Assembly: GCA_964345765.1 (NCBI GenBank)
Contig: CAYFSJ010000001.1
Span: forward strand, 19,061 to 83,060
Length of the DNA stretch: 64,000 nucleotides
DNA from: DUUI01 sp964345765
GTDB lineage: Bacteria; Bacillota_I; Bacilli_A; Erysipelotrichales; Erysipelotrichaceae
Direction of reading: 5' to 3'
Every line of letters starts with the position of its first letter. Positions within the stretch are counted from its first letter, which is position 1. Shown here one piece after another: positions 17,254 through 26,430 of the stretch. The position numbers and the translations under genes were made by a program. Under the pieces are notes generated by a model. That model saw only the letters and a list, made by a program, of their open reading frames with translations. It was not told where the DNA came from and did no database searches.

Positions 17254-18255
17254 ATGAGCGAAAAGAAAAATGATCAATTATTAGATGATGCTCTAAAACA
17301 AATACAAAAACAATTCGGTAAAGGCTCTATTATGCGCTTAGGTGATCGAGCAGCAGTTGATATTGATGCGATTTCATCCGGTTCATTAGCTTTAGACTAT
17401 GCCTTAGGCGTCAAAGGTTACCCAAAAGGAAGAATTATCGAAATCTTTGGTCCTGAATCCAGTGGGAAAACGACCTTAGCTTTACATGCCATTGCTGAAG
17501 CACAAAAGATGGGTGGAAAAGCTGCCTTTATTGATGCTGAAAATGCCATCGATCCTAATTACGCTAAAAATCTTGGCGTTAATATCGATGATTTAATTTT
17601 GTCACAACCTGATAGTGGTGAACAAGGACTTGAGATTACTGAAGTTCTGATACGTTCAGGAGCTATCGATTTAGTCGTTGTCGACTCTGTTGCAGCACTA
17701 GTTCCTCAACAAGAACTAGATGGTGAAATGTCCGATCAACAAGTCGGTCTACAGGCTAGAATGATGTCAAAAGCCATGCGTAAATTAGCTGGAGTCATGA
17801 ATCGTTCTAATACAACAGTCATCTTTATTAACCAATTAAGAGAAAAAGTTGGGATTATGTTTGGAAACCCAGAAACAACACCTGGTGGTCGTGCACTAAA
17901 ATTCTATTCTTCGATTCGTTTAGATGTTCGTCGTTCTGAATCCATTAAACGTGGAACAGAAGTTGTTGGAAATAAAGTGAATGTCCGTGTCGTAAAAAAC
18001 AAAGTAGCGCCACCATTTAAATTAGCGGTCCTAGAGATTGTTTATGGTGAAGGTATTTCAGCAACTGGGGAAGTCATTGATTTAGGTGCAGAACATGAAA
18101 TAATTGATAAAGCAGGTGCTTGGTATTCTTATAAAGGCGAGCGAATTGGTCAAGGTCGTGAAGCAGTGCGTACCTTCTTAAAGGACAATCCAGAAGTGTT
18201 TGAAGACATTAAAGCACAGTTAAGAGAAAGGCTCTTTGTACATCCTGAAAATTAA
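17254..18255 (+). CDS. recA: Recombinase RecA
   Basis: 333 residues, slightly shorter than the usual 340-350 because the acidic tail is short. Catalyses homologous strand exchange and triggers LexA-type cleavage. Walker A GPESSGKTT, Walker B LVVVDSVAAL, the L2 region GNPETTPGGRALKFY and the C-terminal domain are all present. RBS GAAAGTAGG is modest. No LexA-type operator was recognised upstream. A terminator follows. Confidence 0.98.
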   Translation: MSEKKNDQLLDDALKQIQKQFGKGSIMRLGDRAAVDIDAISSGSLALDYALGVKGYPKGRIIEIFGPESSGKTTLALHAIAEAQKMGGKAAFIDAENAIDPNYAKNLGVNIDDLILSQPDSGEQGLEITEVLIRSGAIDLVVVDSVAALVPQQELDGEMSDQQVGLQARMMSKAMRKLAGVMNRSNTTVIFINQLREKVGIMFGNPETTPGGRALKFYSSIRLDVRRSESIKRGTEVVGNKVNVRVVKNKVAPPFKLAVLEIVYGEGISATGEVIDLGAEHEIIDKAGAWYSYKGERIGQGREAVRTFLKDNPEVFEDIKAQLRERLFVHPEN

Positions 18256-18299
18256 GTCAGTTACTTGTACAATGAAGTTAAATAATCTATAATTATCCT

Positions 18300-18327
18300 A
18301 GAATGTTTACCATAACATTCTTTTTTA
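18300..18327 (+). terminator. Terminator after recA
   Basis: GAATGTT (18301-18307), loop TACCAT, AACATTC (18314-18320), then six T. Confidence 0.85.
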
Positions 18328-18348
18328 TTATATAAATAGGAGGATATT

Positions 18349-19902
18349 ATGCAAGAAGCATATATGCCCATCCTAGTTGGATTTATTGGTATTATACTTG
18401 GAATTGTCTTATCGATGGTTCTTAATCACTTCAATTTATTAAAAGCGCGTAAAGAAGCTGACGAAGTGATAGAGAGATCAAAACAGCAAGCGGATTCTAT
18501 TGTCCGTGAAGCGCAACTTGAGGGTAAAACTCAAGTTTATGAGTTAAAATTACAAGCTGAAAAAGAAAACAAAGAGAGAAAATCAGAATTAAGTCATTTG
18601 GAATCTCGTCTTGATCGTCGTGAGAATCAACTCATCTTACGCGAGAAAGCCTTTTTAAGCAGTGAAAAGAACTTAGAAGATAGAACAAAACAATTAAATA
18701 CAAAATATTCTCAATTAGAAAAGATGGAAGAGGATCTACAACAACGGATTGATTCTCAAATTATCGAACTACAACGAATTTCAAATCTAACAATCGAAGA
18801 AGCCAAAGAACAAATTCTTCAAAAAGTTGAACTGAAAATGGACAATGAGATTGCTAATCTGATCCGAGATAGAGAAGATGAAGCCAATCGCATGGCTGAA
18901 ATCAAAGCCAAAGACATTTTATCTCAAGCCATTGACCGTTTCTCACAAGATGAAGTTAATGAAAGAACAGTCTCTGTCATTCAACTTCCAAATGAAGACA
19001 TGAAAGGTCGTATTATCGGTCGTGAAGGACGTAATATTCGTGCGATTGAAGCCGCTACCGGGGTTGATTTAATCATTGATGATACACCTGAAGTGATTCA
19101 GATTTCATGTTTTAACCCAATTCGAAGAGAAATTGCTCGTCAAGCTTTAGAAATTTTAATTAAAGATGGACGAATTCAACCAGGACGTATTGAAGAAGTG
19201 GTTAATAAAGTCTCTAAAGAAGTGGATGCAACAATCCAAAAAGCAGGGGAAGAAGCTACCTTCAAACTTGGTATTCACCGTATTGATAAAGAACTCGTTA
19301 AATATATTGGACGTCTTAAATATAGAACCTCATATGGTCAAAATGCACTTCAACACAGTTTAGAAGTCGCTCATATGGCTGGTATGATGGCCGCTGAGTT
19401 AGGCTTGAATCAAAACATGGCTAAACGTGCTGGCCTATTACATGATATTGGTAAAGCTCTAGACTTTGAAATTGAAGGAACCCATGTTGAATTAGGGGCA
19501 AAACTTGCGAAACGATATGGTGAAAATCAAATCGTAATCAATGCGATTGAAAGTCACCATGGTGACTCGCCAAAAGAACACTTAATCTCTAACTTAGTCT
19601 CTGCAGCTGATACTTTATCTGCCGCTAGACCGGGTGCACGTATTGAAAGTTATGAAAACTATATTCAACGCTTAGAACAATTAGAAAATATTTCTAATCG
19701 CTTTGAAGGGGTTGAACAAACCTATGCCATTCAAGCAGGACGTGAAGTCCGTGTTATGGTCGTACCAGATAAGATTTCTGATGCTCAAGCAACACTCTTA
19801 GCTCGACAAATTAGAGATACGATCGAAGAAGAAATGACCTATCCAGGACATATTAAAGTAACAGTCGTTAGAGAAGTTAGAAAACAAGAGATTGCTAAAT
19901 AA
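18349..19902 (+). CDS. rny: Ribonuclease Y
   Basis: 517 residues, full length. Membrane-anchored endoribonuclease that starts mRNA decay. Order: N-terminal transmembrane helix (about 6-26), long coiled coil (about 30-190), KH domain with GRIIGREGRNIRA (about 220), and HD domain (HSLEVAHMAG..., GLLHDIGKAL, ESHHGD) with the metal ligands intact. RBS GGAGG at 18339-18343. Overlaps ymdB by one base, the Bacillus rny-ymdB pairing. Confidence 0.97.
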   Translation: MQEAYMPILVGFIGIILGIVLSMVLNHFNLLKARKEADEVIERSKQQADSIVREAQLEGKTQVYELKLQAEKENKERKSELSHLESRLDRRENQLILREKAFLSSEKNLEDRTKQLNTKYSQLEKMEEDLQQRIDSQIIELQRISNLTIEEAKEQILQKVELKMDNEIANLIRDREDEANRMAEIKAKDILSQAIDRFSQDEVNERTVSVIQLPNEDMKGRIIGREGRNIRAIEAATGVDLIIDDTPEVIQISCFNPIRREIARQALEILIKDGRIQPGRIEEVVNKVSKEVDATIQKAGEEATFKLGIHRIDKELVKYIGRLKYRTSYGQNALQHSLEVAHMAGMMAAELGLNQNMAKRAGLLHDIGKALDFEIEGTHVELGAKLAKRYGENQIVINAIESHHGDSPKEHLISNLVSAADTLSAARPGARIESYENYIQRLEQLENISNRFEGVEQTYAIQAGREVRVMVVPDKISDAQATLLARQIRDTIEEEMTYPGHIKVTVVREVRKQEIAK

Positions 19903-20660
19903 TGAAATGTTGTTTTGTTGGCGACATTGTCGGTAAAGCAGGTCGTCAAAAATTAAGAGAGGTATTAGCTCAACTAAAACAAGTGTATCAATTTGATACA
20001 CTTGTTGTTAATGGAGAGAACGCTGCCCATGGTAAAGGGATTACCCCTAAAATCTATCAAGAATTTATTCGATTAGGGGTTGATGCCATTACTTTAGGAA
20101 ATCATTCTTTCTCAAAAAGAATTATTCTAGATGAAATAGATGCTTGTGACAGATTGATTCGACCAAAAAATATGATACCAACCGAGGTCGGTAAGAGTCA
20201 TTTAATCTTAAACACAAAAGAGGGCACCCTCGCTATTCATTCAATTATGGGTGAGGTCTTTATGAACAATGTGAGTCAAAACCCAATTGAAGCTTTTAAA
20301 GAGAGTTTAAGAACCGTTAAAGCGGATATGCACTTTGTAGATTTTCATGGTGAAGCAACCGCAGAAAAACAAACCTTCTTACATGTTTATAAGAATGATT
20401 GTGTGGCAATAGTGGGGACGCATACCCATGTACAAACCGCAGATGAAATGATTCTAGATGGTTGTGCGTATATCAGTGATGTTGGGATGACAGGAGTTAC
20501 CCATTCAATTTTAGGACGAGATGTCCAAGAAGTTTTACTCAATATGTCTGGTGAGAAAACACATTATAAAGTTGCCACTGGCCCTGCACATTTAAGTGCT
20601 GTTATTATAACGATTGAAAACAAAAGAGCGATTGATATTAAACGTGTGAAAATAATGTAA
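19902..20660 (+). CDS. ymdB: YmdB-like cyclic-nucleotide phosphodiesterase
   Basis: 252 residues. YmdB is a calcineurin-like metallophosphoesterase acting on 2',3'-cyclic nucleotides, and affects biofilm and motility switching in Bacillus. Metal-binding residues are seen in FVGDIVGKAGR, NGENAAHGKG, LGNHSF, FHGEAT and GTHTHVQTA, plus the SDVGMTG motif. It is slightly shorter than Bacillus YmdB (264) and more divergent between residues 85 and 130. Starts at the rny stop. Confidence 0.93.
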   Translation: MKCCFVGDIVGKAGRQKLREVLAQLKQVYQFDTLVVNGENAAHGKGITPKIYQEFIRLGVDAITLGNHSFSKRIILDEIDACDRLIRPKNMIPTEVGKSHLILNTKEGTLAIHSIMGEVFMNNVSQNPIEAFKESLRTVKADMHFVDFHGEATAEKQTFLHVYKNDCVAIVGTHTHVQTADEMILDGCAYISDVGMTGVTHSILGRDVQEVLLNMSGEKTHYKVATGPAHLSAVIITIENKRAIDIKRVKIM

Positions 20661-20668
20661 AAAGGGTA

Positions 20669-20697
20669 TTGATTCTAAAAAGTTATACTGGTATAAT
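20669..20697 (+). promoter_or_regulatory. Promoter of ferredoxin gene
   Basis: TTGATT (20669-20674), 17-base spacer, TATAAT (20692-20697) with an extended TG one base before. A near-consensus housekeeping promoter. Confidence 0.8.
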
Positions 20698-20723
20698 TTT
20701 ATTCGACAAGGAGGATGATGACC

Positions 20724-20900
20724 ATGCCAGTAAGAGTAGATCAAGAAACCTGCATTGGTTGTGAAGCATGTGTTCATGTTTGTCCAACAAATGCATTATT
20801 CATGAATGACGACGGGAAAGCAGAATGTCAAGAAGATCTTTGCATTGACTGTGGAGCTTGTATCCCAACATGTCCTGTCGGGGCAATTGAAGCAATTTAA
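20724..20900 (+). CDS. 2[4Fe-4S] ferredoxin
   Basis: 58 residues. Two clusters of the clostridial type: CIGCEACVHVCP and CIDCGACIPTCP. A small cytoplasmic electron carrier. ATG 20724 is chosen because AAGGAGG (20708-20714) is nine bases upstream; the ATGs at 20715 and 20718 touch the RBS. It has its own promoter and a downstream hairpin, so it is probably a separate short transcript with some read-through into miaB, itself an Fe-S enzyme needing electrons (link is inference). Confidence 0.95.
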   Translation: MPVRVDQETCIGCEACVHVCPTNALFMNDDGKAECQEDLCIDCGACIPTCPVGAIEAI

Positions 20901-20911
20901 AGTTTAAAAGA

Positions 20912-20945
20912 ACCTAAAATGCCAGGGCAACCTGGTTTTTTTAGG
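20912..20945 (+). terminator. Terminator after ferredoxin
   Basis: CCAGG/CCTGG hairpin with GCAA-type loop followed by seven T; flanking CCTAAAA can also pair with TTTTAGG beyond the T run. Confidence 0.75.
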
Positions 20946-20960
20946 CATTGGAGATAAGAA

Positions 20961-22391
20961 ATGAGAAATGATTGGATATTACCAAATTTAGAAGATGCTC
21001 GAAAAAGAAAAGATAATGTTCATATCTTATACGATAATTTTCATTTAACCCCCCAACAAGAAGCGTTGGGTCACAATAAAAAGTACTTAATTAAAACCTA
21101 TGGCTGTCAAGCTAATGAGCGAGATTCAGAAACACTCGCTGGAATATTAGAAGCCATGGGTTATACCTTAACTCAAGATAATCAAGAAGCCGATGTAATT
21201 TTACTAAATACTTGTTCAATTAGAGAGAATGCCAACAATAAAGTTTTTGGTGAAATTGGCTCTCTTAAACATATCAAAACCAACAATCCAGATGTTATTA
21301 TTGGTGTTTGTGGCTGTATGACTCAAGAGGAAGTCATTGTTAAGAAGATTTTAAAGACCTATCCTCAAGTTGATTTAATTTTTGGAACTCACAATTTACA
21401 TCGATTACCTGATCTTTTGTATCATGCTCACTTCTCAAAGGAGAGAACCGTTGAAGTCTTTTCAAAAGAAGGTGATATTATTGAGAATTTACCAGCTCAA
21501 CGATTCAATAAAATCAAGGCTTGGGTCAATATCATGTATGGTTGTGATAAATTTTGTACCTATTGTATCGTTCCATTTACAAGAGGAAAAGAACGCTCAC
21601 GCTTAGTCGAAGATATCGTTGAAGAAGTGAATGATTTAAAACAACATGGCTATAAAGAAGTCACTTTATTAGGACAAAATGTAAATGCCTATGGAAAAGA
21701 CTTAAAAATTGACGATGGCTTTGCGTATTTATTAGAACAAGTAGCCTTAACTAACATAGAGCGTATTCGTTTCACCACTTCACATCCTTGGAATTTCACG
21801 GATAAGATGATTGATACCATTGCTAAATATGACAATATAATGCCTTATATTCATTTACCACTTCAAAGTGGAAATGATGACGTTTTACGAAAGATGGGAC
21901 GTCGATACACTGTTAAATCGTATTTAGAAGTATTTGATAAGATTAAAGAGACGATACCACGTGTGTCTGTCTCAACTGATATTATTGTTGGTTTCCCAAA
22001 TGAAACCGATCAGCAGTTTCAAGATACTTTGGACGTATTTAATTACTGTCAATACGACAATGCTTATACCTTCATCTATAGTCCAAGAACCGGGACACCT
22101 GCGGCAGTCTTAGAAGATAGTATCGATATGGACACAAAAAAGAAACGATTAGCAGAGTTGAATGTGTTAGTTAAGAAGTATTCATTACAAAACAATCAAC
22201 AATACTTAGGTGAAGTCGTTGATGTACTAGTTGAGGGTCCATCTAAAAAAGATCCATCAATCTTTACAGGCTATTCACCCCAACAAAAGTTAGTCAACTT
22301 CAGTGCTAAGCATGCTGAGGTTGGAAGTATTGTTAAAGTGAAGATAAATGAAGTTAAAACTTGGTTTTTAAAAGGGCAGTTAGTAGAATAA
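20961..22391 (+). CDS. miaB: tRNA-2-methylthio-N6-dimethylallyladenosine synthase
   Basis: 476 residues. Radical-SAM enzyme adding the 2-methylthio group to i6A37 of tRNAs. N-terminal MTTase domain with cluster cysteines in KTYGCQANERD, LLNTCSIRENA and GVCGCM; radical-SAM triad CDKFCTYC; C-terminal TRAM domain (about 412-476). A 35-residue N-terminal extension is normal in Bacillota. RBS GGAGATAAG. The coding end overlaps a terminator. Confidence 0.97.
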   Translation: MRNDWILPNLEDARKRKDNVHILYDNFHLTPQQEALGHNKKYLIKTYGCQANERDSETLAGILEAMGYTLTQDNQEADVILLNTCSIRENANNKVFGEIGSLKHIKTNNPDVIIGVCGCMTQEEVIVKKILKTYPQVDLIFGTHNLHRLPDLLYHAHFSKERTVEVFSKEGDIIENLPAQRFNKIKAWVNIMYGCDKFCTYCIVPFTRGKERSRLVEDIVEEVNDLKQHGYKEVTLLGQNVNAYGKDLKIDDGFAYLLEQVALTNIERIRFTTSHPWNFTDKMIDTIAKYDNIMPYIHLPLQSGNDDVLRKMGRRYTVKSYLEVFDKIKETIPRVSVSTDIIVGFPNETDQQFQDTLDVFNYCQYDNAYTFIYSPRTGTPAAVLEDSIDMDTKKKRLAELNVLVKKYSLQNNQQYLGEVVDVLVEGPSKKDPSIFTGYSPQQKLVNFSAKHAEVGSIVKVKINEVKTWFLKGQLVE

Positions 22392-22401
22392 CTGCTTTTT
22401 T
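22376..22401 (+). terminator. Terminator embedded in the miaB stop
   Basis: GCAGTTA (22376-22382), six-base loop, TAACTGC (22389-22395), six T. The TAA stop of miaB lies in the descending arm. Confidence 0.85.
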
Positions 22402-22438
22402 AGTGTATAATAATATAGTAAGTTTTGGAGGCAATATA

Positions 22439-24097
22439 ATGGAAAAAGTAAAAGTAATGACCCTAGGCGGATTAGATGAGGATGGTCGTAATTTAACCAT
22501 TGTCGAAGTAGACGATAAGATTGTTGTCATTGACGCTGGATTAAAATACCCTGATCAATCACTCTTAGGAGTAGAAATCATTATCCCAAATTTTTCTTAT
22601 CTAGTTGAAAGAATAGATAAAATTGTTGGGATTTTCATCACGCACGGACACGATGATGTGATGGGTGCATTACCATACTTTATTAAAGAATGTAATGTTC
22701 CAATTTATACGGCTCCTTTTACTGCACTCATCATTGAAGACATGATGCGTCAACATCAAATTACTAAATACACATTAAAGACCATTAAAAGAGAAGATAA
22801 ACTAAACTTAAAAGGGTTAGAAATTAGAACTTTTGGTTTAACCCATTCAATCTGTGACACCATTGGGATAGCCATAAAAACAAAGCATGGCTATATAGTC
22901 CATGCCAGTGAATATATTATTGACTTTGATCAGAATTTACAATCATTTGATTGTGACATTACTGAGTTTGCTGAAATTGGAAAAGAAGGGGTCTATATGT
23001 TAATGACTGAATCACGTAATAGTGAAAGAGTCGGATTTACTTCTCCTCGTCATCGTGTTAAAACAGCCTTAGAACCAATTATTCAAGCCAGTGAAGGTCG
23101 AGTGGTCATTTCTTTATACCAACAAAATCTATTCAGACTGATTGAAGTTTTTGAGCTCGCCATTAAATATAAGAAGAAAATTTTCTTTGCCAATGATAAT
23201 CATAGACCTTATATCAACTATTTAAAGAAACTTAAGTATTATAAACTGCCAGATAAAATTGAACTTCATCCAAATCAATTTAATAATCATCGGGATGATG
23301 TCATTATTGTTGTGGCTGATCAAGGTCCCAATGTCTTTAGATTAATGCATTCCATTGCGACAGGCGACCATGCTTCTATTTTATTAAAACAATCCGATAC
23401 AGTCATTATTGCATCACCAGTGGTTGCTGGTACTGAACGTGATGCAGCGCGTATGCAAAACGAACTATTTAAGGATGGTGTCAGTGTTGTTAACTTATCG
23501 CGTGAACAATTCTTAACCATGCATCCATCTTCAGAGGATTTAAAGATGATGTTAACGATGTTTAAACCAACTTATTATATTCCACTTAAAGGGGAGTATC
23601 GTCAATTGATTGAGAACGCGAATTTAGCGCTTAACCGTGGTTATCACGCAACCAATATTATTGTTTTAGATAATGGTCAAATCGCTCAATTTAAAGATGG
23701 CCAAATGGAAGCTATGAGTGAATTCATCGATATTGAAGATGTTTTAATCGATGGAAAAGAATCACTGGATTCAACAGGACTTGTACTTAGAGATCGTGAG
23801 ATTTTAGCCACCGATGGAACATTTATTGTTGGTATTGTGATTAATCACCAAACCAAAGAGATTTTAGGTGGACCGGATGTCCAATCAAGAGGTGTTATCT
23901 ATCTTAAAGATGCGGATTATGTCGTAAAAGAATGTGGTCACATATTAGAAAATGTTATTAATAAAGCCGTTGAAGAAAATCGTTACGATAATATTTCAGC
24001 TCGAAATGAAGCCAGAGAACAAATGAGTAAATATGTTTTAAAAATGACAGGAAAGAAACCAATGATTCTACCAGTAATTATTGAGATAAATGCTTAA
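22439..24097 (+). CDS. rnjB: RNase J2-like protein with degenerate active site
   Basis: 552 residues with the beta-lactamase/beta-CASP/C-terminal layout of RNase J. The metal motif reads HGHDDV (69-74) instead of HxHxDH, the later TGD motif is ASE, and HVSGHA/PVHGEYR became MHPSSE/PLKGEYR. Loss of these ligands is the hallmark of RNase J2, which in Bacillus pairs with catalytic RNase J1 in mRNA decay and rRNA maturation. Position upstream of ftsK matches rnjB near spoIIIE. GGAGG at 22427-22431 supports ATG 22439; a TATAAT at 22406-22411 may belong to its promoter. Confidence 0.88.
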   Translation: MEKVKVMTLGGLDEDGRNLTIVEVDDKIVVIDAGLKYPDQSLLGVEIIIPNFSYLVERIDKIVGIFITHGHDDVMGALPYFIKECNVPIYTAPFTALIIEDMMRQHQITKYTLKTIKREDKLNLKGLEIRTFGLTHSICDTIGIAIKTKHGYIVHASEYIIDFDQNLQSFDCDITEFAEIGKEGVYMLMTESRNSERVGFTSPRHRVKTALEPIIQASEGRVVISLYQQNLFRLIEVFELAIKYKKKIFFANDNHRPYINYLKKLKYYKLPDKIELHPNQFNNHRDDVIIVVADQGPNVFRLMHSIATGDHASILLKQSDTVIIASPVVAGTERDAARMQNELFKDGVSVVNLSREQFLTMHPSSEDLKMMLTMFKPTYYIPLKGEYRQLIENANLALNRGYHATNIIVLDNGQIAQFKDGQMEAMSEFIDIEDVLIDGKESLDSTGLVLRDREILATDGTFIVGIVINHQTKEILGGPDVQSRGVIYLKDADYVVKECGHILENVINKAVEENRYDNISARNEAREQMSKYVLKMTGKKPMILPVIIEINA

Positions 24098-26349
24098 TGA
24101 GTAAAAAGAAAAAAACAACTAGACGAAAGCAACAAAAATCATCAGAACTTTCACCAGCCATTGGCTTGATTGTTGCGCTAAGTGTCATTGTCCTATCCAT
24201 GATAGGACTTTTAGAGTTTGGTTTATTTGGAACCATCATTTCATCAATCTTTCGAGTCTTATTTGGTGATTGGCCAATTCTCTTTTTCTCACTTTTAATC
24301 ATTGGAAGCATTGTTTGGATACTTTATAAACAAGAAATAAAAATGAACACACGACTGATTTTAGGGATAGTTTTACTATTTATTGCCTTTGAAGTTTTTT
24401 TAGTGTTAATTAATGGTAATGATTTAAAAGGATGGGCAGTCTTTGATCAATTCTTTAAATCAATTGATGGCATCTTTAATCGGACAGCCTCCGCCCAAGG
24501 TGGATTATTTGGTGCATTATTCTATACTTTATTCTCTTGGTTATTTGATCATGGAGGAACGATATTAATTACCATCTTATTAGCGTTAAGTGGAACTATT
24601 TTATTGATGTATTCAAAAGTTAATAAACTTCAAGAAACGATTTGGTCCAGAGAGAAACCCGTTAAAAAACTTGTTAAGAAACCTTCGGCTAAAAAACTAA
24701 AAGAACCAAGTGACGTTTCTAAATTTGATGATGTGATTAATTTTGATCCTTTACCTGAGTTTGAACCAATTGATATGGCTCAAGCACTTAAGAATGAACA
24801 AAAACAAAAACAAGAAAAATCAATGTTTATTGATGTTAGTAAAGAGAAAGAACAAACTCAAGAGAAAACTTCAACTGATGAAACTGAATCAGTTGCTTCT
24901 GAAGAAGAAAATGTTAATTATCAATTACCATCCCTGGATTTATTAGATAGACCAAGTGGTCCAACTCGTTCTGCTGCCAATCAAAATGCGGCCGTCTCAA
25001 AAGGGGAGCGATTGGTCACTATTTTAGAACAATTTGGGATTGGTACTACTTTGGTCAATACTCATATTGGACCTTCGGTGACGAAGTTTGAACTTCGTTT
25101 GGATTCAAATGTTAAAGTCAGCCGTTTAGCTTCGTTACAAGATAACTTAATGATGGAGTTAGCTGTTAAAGAAATACGAATAGAAGCACCAATTCCAGGA
25201 ATGACTGCGGTTGGGGTTGAGATTCCTAATATTGAAATGACACCAGTTCGTTTAATAGAATTATTGGATAATGTACCAAATAAACTCAAGGATGAGCGCT
25301 TGTTGTTTGCTTTAGGGAAGAACTTAATGGGTCAAAACATGTTTGGTACTCTTAATAAAATGCCACACTTGTTGGTGGCAGGGGCGACAGGTTCTGGTAA
25401 ATCGGTATCGATTAACTCAATGATTGCGACCATTTTATTAAGAACCAAACCAAATCAAGTTAAACTACTATTAATCGATCCTAAGAAAGTTGAATTTCAG
25501 GTCTTTAATGATATTCCACATTTAATTGCTCCTGTGATGAGTGATGCCGTTGAAGCGGCCAAAGCACTTAATGTGGTGGTTCAAATTATGGATAATCGAT
25601 ATGAGATGTTCTCTCAAGAGGGAGCCCGAAATATTGGGAGTTATAACCAAATGGCTGAGACCAATTTATTACTCACACCGATGCCTCATATTGTTGTTAT
25701 TATTGATGAATTAGCAGATTTAATGATGGTGGCAGGTAAGGAAGTCGAAGCGAGTATTCAACGAATCACTCAAAAGGCTCGTGCATCTGGTATTCATTTA
25801 GTGGTTGCGACACAACGTCCATCGGTTGATGTTATTACGGGTGTTATTAAAGCAAACATTCCTAGTCGTATTGCTTTTGCGGTCAGTAGTGGAACTGATT
25901 CTCGAACAATTTTGGATAGTGTTGGGGCAGAACGATTACTTGGTTATGGTGATATGCTCTATCATCCATTAGGTGATCCTAGTCCTACGCGAATTCAAGG
26001 GGTCTTTATATCAGATGATGAGGTACTACGAATTGCGAATGAGGCTAAAAGTCAAATGTCACCGCGCTATGATGATGCCTTTATGAATATGGAAGGCAAA
26101 GAGGGGAATGCTGGTTTTGTTGAATCACATGATGATCCATTATATGAAGAAGTCAAAGAATATGTCATTAGTGAACAAAAAGCGAGTACGTCTTTATTAC
26201 AACGACGCTTTGGGATTGGCTATAATCGTGCTGCTCGTATGATTGATGCTTTAGAAGAAGCGGGCATCATTGGTCCTGTTGCTGGTAGTAAGCCTAGAGA
26301 TGTATATATAAAACCTCAGCCACAAGTTGAGGAGGAGTCAAACTTTTAG
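24097..26349 (+). CDS. ftsK: FtsK/SpoIIIE-type DNA translocase
   Basis: 750 residues. Moves chromosome ends through the closing septum. Four transmembrane helices lie within residues 20-185, then an acidic linker, the alpha/beta/RecA motor (Walker A GATGSGKS at about 428, Walker B VVIIDELADLMM) and a C-terminal winged-helix gamma domain (EQKASTSLLQRRFGIGYNRAARMID) that reads orientation sequences. Start overlaps the rnjB stop (TAATG). No sporulation genes are nearby, so the division role is the likely one. Confidence 0.96.
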   Translation: MSKKKKTTRRKQQKSSELSPAIGLIVALSVIVLSMIGLLEFGLFGTIISSIFRVLFGDWPILFFSLLIIGSIVWILYKQEIKMNTRLILGIVLLFIAFEVFLVLINGNDLKGWAVFDQFFKSIDGIFNRTASAQGGLFGALFYTLFSWLFDHGGTILITILLALSGTILLMYSKVNKLQETIWSREKPVKKLVKKPSAKKLKEPSDVSKFDDVINFDPLPEFEPIDMAQALKNEQKQKQEKSMFIDVSKEKEQTQEKTSTDETESVASEEENVNYQLPSLDLLDRPSGPTRSAANQNAAVSKGERLVTILEQFGIGTTLVNTHIGPSVTKFELRLDSNVKVSRLASLQDNLMMELAVKEIRIEAPIPGMTAVGVEIPNIEMTPVRLIELLDNVPNKLKDERLLFALGKNLMGQNMFGTLNKMPHLLVAGATGSGKSVSINSMIATILLRTKPNQVKLLLIDPKKVEFQVFNDIPHLIAPVMSDAVEAAKALNVVVQIMDNRYEMFSQEGARNIGSYNQMAETNLLLTPMPHIVVIIDELADLMMVAGKEVEASIQRITQKARASGIHLVVATQRPSVDVITGVIKANIPSRIAFAVSSGTDSRTILDSVGAERLLGYGDMLYHPLGDPSPTRIQGVFISDDEVLRIANEAKSQMSPRYDDAFMNMEGKEGNAGFVESHDDPLYEEVKEYVISEQKASTSLLQRRFGIGYNRAARMIDALEEAGIIGPVAGSKPRDVYIKPQPQVEEESNF

Positions 26350-26374
26350 AATTAACAGAATCTTAACAATAAAA

Positions 26375-26403
26375 TTGACATTAAAGACACAGTTCTTTAA
26401 AAT
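26375..26403 (+). promoter_or_regulatory. Promoter of the BMP lipoprotein gene
   Basis: TTGACA (26375-26380), 17 bases, TAAAAT (26398-26403). A strong match that fits a highly expressed binding protein. Confidence 0.8.
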
Positions 26404-26430
26404 AGAGTTATGACCATACAAGGAGGAAAT

